Assembly (NCBI GenBank): GCA_003566215.1
Contig: PXEJ01000024.1
Location: 1-6,811, forward strand
Length of the DNA stretch: 6,811 nucleotides
Source: Cyanobacteria bacterium T3Sed10_376R1m
GTDB lineage: Bacteria > Cyanobacteriota > Cyanobacteriia > Cyanobacteriales > Cyanobacteriaceae
Direction of reading: 5' to 3'
In this document: positions 1-5,649 of the stretch, piece by piece
Layout: every line of letters begins with the position of its first letter
How positions within the stretch are numbered: position 1 is the first letter of the stretch
Position numbers and translations under genes: made by a program
Notes under the pieces: generated by a model
The model's input: the letters and a program-made list of their open reading frames with translations, nothing else
What the model was told of the DNA's origin: nothing
The model's database searches: none

Positions 1-350
1 CAAGCGTTTAAACCTGCTGCAAATTCGTAACGACTTAAAGCACGGTTACCACGGAAAGTACGATCTGGATAACCAGCGATACAGCCATAACGTTCTACTA
101 AACTACGAAGTGCTTCATAAGCCCAGTCGGTAGGGGAAACATCACTTAACTGAGATACAGAGGTAACCTGACCCTGAGAATTTGTATTACCTTCTGCACT
201 ATATTTATCTAGTTGATTGATGATGTCGCCATTTTCTTCGACAGCTTGGGCTAAGTTAAATTCATTTGCTTGAGCTTGAGCATTAACTAACAAACTTGCA
301 CCTAATAGTACAGGGGTTAGTTTTAACGATTGCCAAAATACTTTGTTCAT
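1..350 (-). CDS. Iron-uptake porin, N-terminal part (SLH domain), truncated by window edge
   Basis: This is an outer-membrane porin of the cyanobacterial iron-uptake porin group (SLH domain followed by an OprB-like beta barrel), thought to pass inorganic iron and other small solutes. Only 116 codons are present; the barrel lies beyond position 1. Residues 1-28 are a signal peptide with a hydrophobic core (about 11-23) and an AQA cleavage site. An acidic, Asn/Gln-rich linker follows, then an SLH domain from about residue 64, with SVSQLSDVSPTDWAYEAL, VERYGCIAGYPD and GNRALSRYEFAAGLNA segments typical of this family. SLH domains of these porins bind pyruvylated cell-wall polymer. The ATG at 348-350 is chosen because a GAGG Shine-Dalgarno (complement of 361-364) lies 10 bases upstream. 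A nearer ATG at 356-358 reads only three codons before TGA. The family call is firm; iron specificity is family knowledge. Confidence 0.9.
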   Translation of the reverse strand, partial: MNKVFWQSLKLTPVLLGASLLVNAQAQANEFNLAQAVEENGDIINQLDKYSAEGNTNSQGQVTSVSQLSDVSPTDWAYEALRSLVERYGCIAGYPDRTFRGNRALSRYEFAAGLNA

Positions 351-394
351 TTGTTCATTTCCTCACACATTAAGGTATTTTGTGACTAATCTTT

Positions 395-410
395 TGTAAT
401 CACGATCACA
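395..410. promoter_or_regulatory. CRP-like palindrome, candidate SyCRP1 site
   Basis: The 16-mer TGTAATCACGATCACA matches the CRP-family consensus TGTGA-N6-TCACA at 9 of 10 defined positions. It also shares the TC and GA flanks of the core known for the cyanobacterial cAMP receptor protein SyCRP1. It lies about 45-60 bases upstream of the porin ATG and overlaps the predicted transcription start of the -10 element at 410-415, a position that would favour repression. The match is seen in the sequence; binding is inferred. Confidence 0.4.
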
Positions 411-438
411 TGATAGCACTTATTTTTTGTTTTTTCTA
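410..438 (-). promoter_or_regulatory. Putative sigma-70 type promoter of the porin gene
   Basis: Reading the minus strand, TGC-TATCAT (complement of 410-418) is an extended -10 with five of six bases of TATAAT. TAGAAA (complement of 433-438) sits 17 bases upstream and matches four of six bases of TTGACA. Transcription would start near 403, giving a leader of about 50 bases before the porin ATG at 350. Confidence 0.4.
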
Positions 439-535
439 GTTAATAAAAGATTATTTATGAAGATTTCTTAACTTTAACTAACTATGTCGCCTAAATAGCC
501 CATTGAACAAGGGTTTCATGTCTTCAAATTTTTCT

Positions 536-570
536 AAAAAAAACAATATTTGAGGTTAATTACTGATTGT
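536..570 (-). terminator. Weak intrinsic-terminator-like element after the DUF6691 gene
   Basis: On the minus strand, ACAAT (complement of 566-570, inside the last codons) can pair with ATTGT (complement of 543-547), and eight T residues follow (complement of 536-543). The stem is only 5 bp, A/T-rich, and encloses 18 bases, so it is a poor terminator. The T-run just after the gene is the main reason to list it. Confidence 0.25.
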
Positions 571-982
571 TTTGCCAATATTTCAAGCCAAAAGAACCAA
601 CTAAAAAAGCACAGAGGAAGATGAAAGGATTGATACTAGCTTGAACTAAGGATGTTACCGCAGGACCGGGGCAATAACCAGAAAGCCCCCAACCAATGCC
701 AAAAATCCCAGCCCCTAAAATTAGGGGTAAATCAATGTCTTTGCTGGTAGGTAAATAGAATTTATCACTAAAAAAAGGCTTTTTCATGGGCAATACGTAC
801 CTAAAACTAATTACCGTAACTCCCACTGCGCCACCTAAAACAAATATAAGTGTTGGATCCCAGTTTCCTGTTACATCCAAAAATCCAATAACTCTATTTC
901 TATCTACCATCTGAGAGATGCTTAATCCTAGTCCAAATAATAAACCACTGATTAAAGCCACTAGGTTAAATTTATTTTTCAT
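560..982 (-). CDS. YeeE/YedE-family membrane protein (DUF6691), half-size sulfur-compound transporter
   Basis: This small inner-membrane protein (140 residues) belongs to the DUF6691 branch of the YeeE/YedE superfamily. Members are linked to import of thiosulfate or other sulfur compounds and usually act with a second half-size YeeE/YedE protein. About four membrane segments are visible (roughly 5-25, 43-63, 84-104, 117-135). Diagnostic stretches are GLLFGLGLSISQMV (13-26), GFLDVTGNWDPTL (33-45) and WGLSGYCPGPA (98-108), with Cys104 in the conserved GxCPGP loop that in YeeE relatives handles sulfur. The ATG at 980-982 is fixed by an in-frame TAG nine bases upstream (989-991); its Shine-Dalgarno is weak. 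No partner half lies next to it: upstream is a divergent gap and downstream the porin. Family confident; substrate inferred. Confidence 0.85.
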   Translation of the reverse strand: MKNKFNLVALISGLLFGLGLSISQMVDRNRVIGFLDVTGNWDPTLIFVLGGAVGVTVISFRYVLPMKKPFFSDKFYLPTSKDIDLPLILGAGIFGIGWGLSGYCPGPAVTSLVQASINPFIFLCAFLVGSFGLKYWQNNQ

Positions 983-991
983 ATTATTCTA

Positions 992-1114
992 AAAGTTAAT
1001 TTTATAACTATCATACTCGTCACCACGGCGGACTCCAAATCTTGTAGTTTTCTTTACCCCATTCTCAAAACAATTAGGTTTTTGAGTTTTTGCTCTGGGC
1101 TTTCTACCAACGTT
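992..1114 (-). pseudogene. Possible gene relic: 41 stop-free codons without a start
   Basis: On the minus strand a 41-codon stretch runs from just after TAA (1115-1117) to TAG (989-991), in the same frame as the downstream DUF6691 gene. It has no ATG, GTG or TTG. The translation is Lys/Arg-rich and looks protein-like, including QKPNCFENGVKKTT and RFGVRRGDEYDSY. It contains a locally GC-rich patch (about 1021-1036) in otherwise AT-rich DNA. I do not recognise a family. It may be the tail of a decayed gene, or chance openness over the DUF6691 promoter region. Confidence 0.2.
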
Positions 1115-1160
1115 TTAGGGTAAAATTCAAAGGAAACAAGATATATTAATCACTTTTATT

Positions 1161-1164
1161 GGAG
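1161..1164 (+). promoter_or_regulatory. Ribosome binding site of the thioredoxin-fold gene
   Basis: GGAG lies four bases before the ATG at 1169 and is one of the clearer Shine-Dalgarno sequences in the window, supporting this start. Confidence 0.6.
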
Positions 1165-1168
1165 TTTC

Positions 1169-1744
1169 ATGTTTATAAATTCGTGGTTTAATTTCCTAAG
1201 ACGAATCTTTCTAATTTTAATATTTTGTGTCAGTCTCTGGGTAACTCATCCCCTTAATGGTATTGCCGAAATTAACACAGATCGCTACGATGGTAACATT
1301 TTTGTGGTTTATGCTGGTAATGGGTCATTAGTACCCTCTCGTCTCACCTTAAAACAGTCTTTTGAACGTGAACTGCCTGTTATTTTAGTTTATTATTTAG
1401 ATGATAATAGCGACTCAAAAGAATTTGCTTTTATTGTCTCTCGTTTTCAAGAATTTTATGGACGTGCTGCGAGTATTATTCCTGTAAATATTGACACTAT
1501 TCCGACAAAAGAAAAGTATCAACCTGATGAGGTTGGTTATTATTATCAGGGGGCTATTCCCCAAACTGTTGTTTTGAATCAAGAAAAAGAGATTATTTTT
1601 GATCAAGTTGGTCAGGTAGAATTTGAAGAAGTTGATGATATTCTTCGTGATTTATTTAATTTATTACCTCGCTCTAAATCTGTGGAATTGAAGAAGAAAA
1701 CTTTTAATGAGTTTAATAGTGAGTTAGTACCGCAAAATAAATAG
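1169..1744 (+). CDS. Thioredoxin-fold thylakoid protein without CxxC (PSI accessory factor-like family)
   Basis: This 191-residue protein is anchored or exported by an N-terminal signal (RR at 11-12, hydrophobic core about 13-26, possible cleavage after GIA, 31-33). The rest has a thioredoxin-like layout: strand VILVYYLDD (71-79), helix SKEFAFIVSRFQEFYG (83-98), strand SIIPVNID (102-109), the cis-proline strand AIPQTVVLNQ (129-138), then FDQVGQVEFEEVDDILRDLF. The usual WCxxC is replaced by YYLDDNSDS, and the only cysteine (20) lies in the signal, so it cannot do dithiol redox chemistry. I recognise it as a conserved cyanobacterial family, annotated from memory as thylakoid membrane photosystem I accessory factor. 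That name is recalled, not shown by the sequence. A scaffold or assembly role at the thylakoid is inferred. It precedes recJ on the same strand, but a 92-base gap with a hairpin separates them. Confidence 0.7.
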   Translation: MFINSWFNFLRRIFLILIFCVSLWVTHPLNGIAEINTDRYDGNIFVVYAGNGSLVPSRLTLKQSFERELPVILVYYLDDNSDSKEFAFIVSRFQEFYGRAASIIPVNIDTIPTKEKYQPDEVGYYYQGAIPQTVVLNQEKEIIFDQVGQVEFEEVDDILRDLFNLLPRSKSVELKKKTFNEFNSELVPQNK

Positions 1745-1756
1745 GCTGTTGTTTCG

Positions 1757-1772
1757 CCCCCAATTCTGGGGG
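1757..1772 (+). terminator. GC-rich hairpin between the thioredoxin-fold gene and recJ
   Basis: CCCCCA (1757-1762) pairs with TGGGGG (1767-1772) around the four-base loop ATTC; a G-U pair can extend it by one. It begins 13 bases after the upstream stop, as expected for a terminator, but what follows is TATCTAATTAT rather than a T-run. It could instead stabilise the mRNA end or be a copy of a small dispersed repeat. Confidence 0.4.
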
Positions 1773-1836
1773 TATCTAATTATGAAAGGATCTAGGATTC
1801 CGAGCATTTTGTAAAACTTCTCACTAAATCAAAATT

Positions 1837-3561
1837 ATGAAATTTAACTTGCCCAAACAGAGATGGAAGTTTAGTGAATCTAACCCTGAATTGGTAGATG
1901 ATTTGGTTAAGTTACTGGGGTTGTCTCCCATAATGGCGCAGGTTATTCTTAATCGTGGCTTTAAAAAATTAGATGATGCTCAAATTTATGTTTATCCCGA
2001 AAAGGAAAACTTACCCTCTCCCTTGACAGAGTTTGCTGATTTACCTAAAAGTTTAGACTTATTAGCAAGTGCGATCGCCCTTCAAACAAAAATAGCTATT
2101 TGTGGTGATTATGATGCCGATGGCATGACTAGCACAGCACTACTAATAAGAGCCTTAAAACATTTAGGAGCGAATGTTGACTATGCTATTCCTAGTCGTA
2201 TGACTGATGGTTATGGTATTAACAAAAGAATTGTTAAAGAATTTAAACAAGAAAATATCGGTTTAATTCTCACCGTTGATAATGGTATTTCTGCTTACGA
2301 ACCCATTGCCCTAGCCAAGGAATTAGCCATGGATGTAATTATCACAGATCATCATGATTTACCTCCTCAATTACCTCCAGCCGATGGCATTTTAAACCCA
2401 AAATTACTTCCTAAAACTTCTCCTTATTGGGGATTAGCAGGGGTAGGGGTTGCCTATGTTTTAGCCGTCACCTTAGCCCAAAAGTTAGACAAATTATCTG
2501 GCTTAACCAAACAGCTACTAGAACTATATACCCTTGGTACTATTGCAGATTTAGCACCCTTGACAGGAGTTAATCGCCGTTGGTTAAAAAGGGGTTTAAA
2601 ACTACTACCTAATTCTGATATTTTAGGCATTCAAACTTTAATTCAAGTAAGTGGAATTAATGATACTAAAAAATCTTTAAATTCTGAAGATATAGGTTTT
2701 AAATTAGGACCTAGAATCAATGCCATTGGACGTATTAGTGATCCTCAAATTGTTATTGAATTATTGACCACAGAAGACGAAAATATTGCCTTAGAAAGAG
2801 CAATGCAATGTAATGCTGTTAACGAAACAAGGCAGAAATTATGTAAACAAATTCAACAAGAAGCAGTTAAAATAATCCAAGAAACTCCCATTGATTATAA
2901 GGGCGATCGATTCCTATTATTAATAGGAGAAGGTTGGCATCATGGAGTGATAGGCATTGTTGCTTCTCGGTTAGTTGATAGTTATGGTGTTCCTGTTTTT
3001 ATTGGCACTTATGAGGACGAGAATAAAACCATCATTCGAGGTTCTGCTAGGGGAATTGAAGAATATAATATCTTTGAGGCTTTGCAATATTGTGATGATT
3101 TATTAGGTAAATATGGAGGACATAAAGCCGCTGGTGGTTTTAGTTTTGAAGCCCAAAATTTAGACCTAATTAAAACTAGATTAAAAGAGTTTACTTATCA
3201 ATATTTGTTACCTGAACATTTACACCCTTTAATTAATATTGATATGCAATTAAATTTTAATCAAATAAATTTAAAGTTATTGAAAGAAATTGAAAAATTA
3301 TATCCTTGGGGTATTGAGAATAATCCGCCAGTTTTTTGGACTCCTTGTGTAAAAGTTTTAGAACAAAATTCTACCAAGAAAGGGGATCATTTAAGATTAA
3401 AATTACAGGATAGTTATGGTGAGTTAAGTTGTATTGCTTGGAATAAAAGTCATTATTTTCCTTTACCACCCGTAGTCGATGTTGCTTATAAATTATCTCT
3501 TAATGAATGGAATGGAAAAAAAACCGTTCAGTTAGATATTCAAGGTTTTAGATTTAGTTAG
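1837..3561 (+). CDS. recJ: Single-stranded-DNA-specific 5'-3' exonuclease RecJ
   Basis: RecJ degrades single-stranded DNA 5' to 3' in the cytoplasm, for gap-repair recombination, mismatch repair and rescue of stalled forks. At 574 residues it has normal bacterial length and all expected parts. The DHH domain carries DYDADG (91-96), VDNG (147-150), DHH (171-173), AGVGVAY (201-207) and GTIADLAPL (234-242); these Asp and His residues bind the catalytic metals. RINAIGR (293-299) follows. The DHHA1 domain contains GWHHGVIGIVASRL (366-379), RGSARG (401-406) and KYGGHKAAGG (425-434), which grip DNA. Residues from about 467 form the C-terminal OB-fold. No Shine-Dalgarno precedes the ATG, which is common in cyanobacteria; the N-terminus MKFNLPKQRW fits family starts. 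A HIP1 site lies at 2071-2078. The next gene begins 13 bases after its stop, so both are probably one transcript. Confidence 0.97.
   Translation: MKFNLPKQRWKFSESNPELVDDLVKLLGLSPIMAQVILNRGFKKLDDAQIYVYPEKENLPSPLTEFADLPKSLDLLASAIALQTKIAICGDYDADGMTSTALLIRALKHLGANVDYAIPSRMTDGYGINKRIVKEFKQENIGLILTVDNGISAYEPIALAKELAMDVIITDHHDLPPQLPPADGILNPKLLPKTSPYWGLAGVGVAYVLAVTLAQKLDKLSGLTKQLLELYTLGTIADLAPLTGVNRRWLKRGLKLLPNSDILGIQTLIQVSGINDTKKSLNSEDIGFKLGPRINAIGRISDPQIVIELLTTEDENIALERAMQCNAVNETRQKLCKQIQQEAVKIIQETPIDYKGDRFLLLIGEGWHHGVIGIVASRLVDSYGVPVFIGTYEDENKTIIRGSARGIEEYNIFEALQYCDDLLGKYGGHKAAGGFSFEAQNLDLIKTRLKEFTYQYLLPEHLHPLINIDMQLNFNQINLKLLKEIEKLYPWGIENNPPVFWTPCVKVLEQNSTKKGDHLRLKLQDSYGELSCIAWNKSHYFPLPPVVDVAYKLSLNEWNGKKTVQLDIQGFRFS
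2071..2078. repeat. HIP1 octamer
   Basis: GCGATCGC, the highly iterated palindrome abundant in many cyanobacterial genomes, lies within recJ and supports cyanobacterial origin. Confidence 0.9.
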
Positions 3562-3574
3562 GGGTTGCTTAAAA

Positions 3575-4933
3575 GTGTTCCAAAAAACTCGCCAACGTTT
3601 AGCCTTATATTACATTATCGTTACTGCTGTTTTGTTAATTATCTTTGCTGTGGGGATTTATGGATATGTTTATAAAACTCTTATTGATAGAATTGATGAT
3701 ACTCTAAAGCACGTTGTGGAAATTGTTGAACCTTCTTTGGTGATTGATGAAGTAAGTTTGGCACAAGGAAAATATAAATTAAATGTAAATGCTAGTTTTC
3801 GTCAACATCCTAATACTACAAATGAAGTAGAAGATGATCACATTGATTTAGAGTGGTTTAGTCCCAATGGGGAGTTATTATGGCAAACCTTAGAACAGCC
3901 TTTGCCTATTCCCCTTTCTTTTCATTCTGGGGGCAAAACTACCCGTATTTCTTCTGACTATTTACTAAGACAAATCACTAAAAGAATAGAAATTGGTCGT
4001 TATGTTTTAGGTTATTTGAGGGTTAGTCATCCTCTTTTTGATGTGATTAAACCCATTCGTCAATTAATTACTGATTTAAGTATCGGTATTATTGTTCTTA
4101 TCGCATCTGTGGGGTCAATTGGTTGGTTTTTGTCTGGAATTGCGATCGCACCTGTCAAAGAATCTTATCAAAGTTTAAAGCAATTTACCGCCGATGCTTC
4201 CCATGAATTACGAAATCCTATTGCCACTATTCAAACAAATGTACAAACCTTACTATCTTATCCTGAAATTAATTTAGAAGCTCAAAAAAAACAACTAGAA
4301 ATAATTGAAAGATTAACCCAAAGATTAGGTAATTTAGTTAATGATTTATTATTTTTAACTCGTAGTGATAGTGGTATTATTGCCCCTGCTTTTCAAGCAA
4401 TTCCTCTCGATTCTTTACTATTAGAAGTAGTAGAAGAACAAAAAATTGTTGCCCAAAAAAGACTTATTAACTTACAACTAGAAATTATTGACTGTAGTTT
4501 TTTAATAAATGATCAAGAAGATCAAAATGAAGAAAGCATTTATAGTATCAAAGGTGATTGGGGACAACTAAGCCGACTTTTTACTAATCTTATAAGTAAT
4601 GCTTTAATTCATAGTATTGATACTTTAGAAAATGATAAAAAATACTACATTAAAGTTATCCTAGAGATTATTAAAAAAAATAACAAAATCTATTGCCAAG
4701 TACAAGTAAAAGATAATGGAAAAGGAATTCCTAAAGAATTTATTCCCCATCTTTTTGATCGTTTTTACAGAGGTGATTGTGCTAGAAGTTATCAAGGTAA
4801 TCTACCTAATGCTAGCACAGGTTTAGGACTTGCGATCGCCCTTGCCATTGTAGAAAATCATCAAGGTAGCATAAAAGTAAAAAGTAGCCAAAATCAGGGA
4901 AGTAACTTTATTGTTAATTTACCCAAAGTTTAA
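3575..4933 (+). CDS. Membrane sensor histidine kinase, GTG start, downstream of recJ
   Basis: This two-component sensor kinase of 452 residues autophosphorylates on His and passes phosphate to a response regulator that is not encoded nearby. Membrane segment 1 spans about 10-32, an extracytoplasmic sensing domain 33-166 and membrane segment 2 about 167-190. The linker from membrane segment 2 to the phospho-acceptor is only some 20 residues, so a complete HAMP domain is absent. The H-box is FTADASHELRNP (204-215) with His210. The ATPase domain has the N-box FTNLISNALIHS (336-347), the G1 box DNGKGIP (380-386), the F-box LFDRFYRGD (393-401) and the G2 box STGLGLAIA (414-422); all look active. 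The GTG at 3575 is chosen because no ATG or in-frame alternative lies upstream before recJ ends, and AGGGG (3560-3564) overlaps the recJ stop at suitable spacing. HIP1 copies lie at 4142-4149 and 4832-4839. From memory, Synechocystis also has a kinase (Hik15) beside recJ. The signal is unknown. Confidence 0.93.
   Translation: MFQKTRQRLALYYIIVTAVLLIIFAVGIYGYVYKTLIDRIDDTLKHVVEIVEPSLVIDEVSLAQGKYKLNVNASFRQHPNTTNEVEDDHIDLEWFSPNGELLWQTLEQPLPIPLSFHSGGKTTRISSDYLLRQITKRIEIGRYVLGYLRVSHPLFDVIKPIRQLITDLSIGIIVLIASVGSIGWFLSGIAIAPVKESYQSLKQFTADASHELRNPIATIQTNVQTLLSYPEINLEAQKKQLEIIERLTQRLGNLVNDLLFLTRSDSGIIAPAFQAIPLDSLLLEVVEEQKIVAQKRLINLQLEIIDCSFLINDQEDQNEESIYSIKGDWGQLSRLFTNLISNALIHSIDTLENDKKYYIKVILEIIKKNNKIYCQVQVKDNGKGIPKEFIPHLFDRFYRGDCARSYQGNLPNASTGLGLAIALAIVENHQGSIKVKSSQNQGSNFIVNLPKV
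4142..4149. repeat. HIP1 octamer
   Basis: GCGATCGC within the second membrane segment coding region of the kinase. Confidence 0.9.
4832..4839. repeat. HIP1 octamer
   Basis: GCGATCGC within the G2-box coding region of the kinase; third copy in this window. Confidence 0.9.
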
Positions 4934-4944
4934 AAAACAAACGT

Positions 4945-5232
4945 TTAAATAATTTCTGCAATAGCATCTTCTAACTCAGAGCGAGTTAAATCGGTAATTA
5001 TAAAAACCTCTTGAACACTCTTCCCTTGACGGGCAATAAGTTTAAACCCCCCCCGAATAGGCACAGAAATTTTTAACTTCATTTTGGGGATATGACTCCT
5101 AGAGCGACTCAAAACCGCTGGGGTGATAGTACGTACCCCCTCATAAAGAACCAACTTTTCAAGAATAGGAATTAAACCGTCTAAGTGGGTTGAATGATTC
5201 CACACAATTCTGCCATCGGATGATTTGCTCAT
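4945..5232 (-). CDS. DUF2103 family protein, function unknown
   Basis: This is a 95-residue soluble protein of the DUF2103 family, described in databases only as a predicted metal-binding protein and common in cyanobacteria. Typical stretches are GRIVWNHSTHLDGLIPILEKL (7-27, containing the NHSTH cluster with two His that could bind metal), GVRTITPAVLSRSR (32-45) and SVPIRGGFKLIARQGKSVQEV (56-76), ending in an acidic helix ELEDAIAEI. It has no signal peptide or membrane segment. Its ATG overlaps the stop of the ClpS gene as ATGA (5229-5232), and GAGG (complement of 5237-5240, inside clpS) precedes it by four bases, so translation is probably coupled. Its 3' end is convergent with the kinase gene, with only 11 bases between, and no terminator is visible there. 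A link to ClpS-dependent proteolysis is inferred from the operon only. Confidence 0.85.
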   Translation of the reverse strand: MSKSSDGRIVWNHSTHLDGLIPILEKLVLYEGVRTITPAVLSRSRSHIPKMKLKISVPIRGGFKLIARQGKSVQEVFIITDLTRSELEDAIAEII

Positions 5233-5534
5233 GTTGCCTCCAATGGTGCCATGGTTAATCCTTCTCTTCTTAATTGTTGATGATATAGTTCAGCTTGTTC
5301 TAAAGGTCCTGACCAAACCAAAGCTTGACCTTGAAAATGCACCTGATTGGTTAATTCCCATGCCAATTGCTCTGTCATATTGGGTATATGTTTTAGCAAA
5401 CAAGTAGCAACGTGTTCAAAGGTATTAAAATCATCATTTAAGACAATAACCTTAAAATTAGGATATGGTTTGCGGACAGTTTGACTAGACTGAGTAGGAC
5501 TTACTACGGTGGCGGACAATACTGTTTTAGTCAT
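5229..5534 (-). CDS. clpS: ATP-dependent Clp protease adaptor ClpS, ClpS2-like paralogue
   Basis: ClpS docks on the N-terminal domain of ClpC/ClpA and delivers proteins with destabilising N-terminal residues (N-degrons) to ClpP in the cytoplasm. The protein has 101 residues: a flexible Ser/Thr-rich tail (1-24), then the ClpS core with VIVLNDDFNTFEHV (29-42), HVATCLLKHIPNMTEQLAWEL, NQVHFQGQALVW (63-74) and AELYHQQLRREGLTMAPLE. Asn33, Asp34 and His66 match the residues that bind the substrate alpha-amine in E. coli ClpS (Asn34, Asp35, His66). The gatekeeper Met40 of E. coli corresponds to Phe39 here. The sequence resembles the second cyanobacterial paralogue, ClpS2, more than ClpS1. The ATG at 5532-5534 is preferred. 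An in-frame GTG at 5568-5570 would add 12 residues (MEICAKFSERLF), unlike known ClpS tails. The gene leads a two-gene operon with DUF2103. Confidence 0.92.
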   Translation of the reverse strand: MTKTVLSATVVSPTQSSQTVRKPYPNFKVIVLNDDFNTFEHVATCLLKHIPNMTEQLAWELTNQVHFQGQALVWSGPLEQAELYHQQLRREGLTMAPLEAT

Positions 5535-5585
5535 AAAAAGTCTTTCGGAAAATTTTGCACAGATTTCCACTGTACTGTTTTTGCT

Positions 5586-5614
5586 ATTCTATCATTTGAG
5601 GGGTATTTTGTGTA
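5586..5614 (-). promoter_or_regulatory. Putative promoter of the clpS-DUF2103 operon
   Basis: On the minus strand, TGA-TAGAAT (complement of 5586-5594) forms an extended -10 with five of six consensus bases. TACACA (complement of 5609-5614) lies 17 bases upstream and matches four of six bases of TTGACA. Transcription would begin near 5579, about 45 bases before the preferred clpS ATG. Confidence 0.45.
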
Positions 5615-5649
5615 AGAGAATAACATTGAGTAAACATTTCATCATGGTA

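Noticed and set aside
478..519. 13-codon minus-strand frame MKPLFNGLFRRHS upstream of the porin
   Set aside because: Too short to judge, weak Shine-Dalgarno, upstream of the predicted porin promoter, and no attenuator-like hairpin or rare-codon run.
1021..1045. Sequence resembling a tRNA anticodon arm (GACTCCAAATC)
   Set aside because: Only two stem pairs form around the loop, and no D arm, T arm or acceptor stem can be found around it.
1415..1606. 63-codon minus-strand reading frame
   Set aside because: It lies wholly antisense to the thioredoxin-fold gene, and its Asn/Ile/Phe-rich translation is what reverse-reading AT-rich DNA gives.
4934..4944. Possible bidirectional terminator between the kinase and DUF2103 genes
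   Set aside because: Only the 8-base palindrome AAACGTTT (4939-4946) is present, without a GC stem; too weak to call.
5225..5407. 60-codon plus-strand reading frame with a hydrophobic start
   Set aside because: It is antisense to clpS, whose family match is certain; no Shine-Dalgarno or family features of its own.
5535..5570. Upstream GTG start for clpS adding 12 residues
   Set aside because: The extension MEICAKFSERLF is unlike ClpS N-terminal tails, and the internal ATG at 5532-5534 gives the usual family length.
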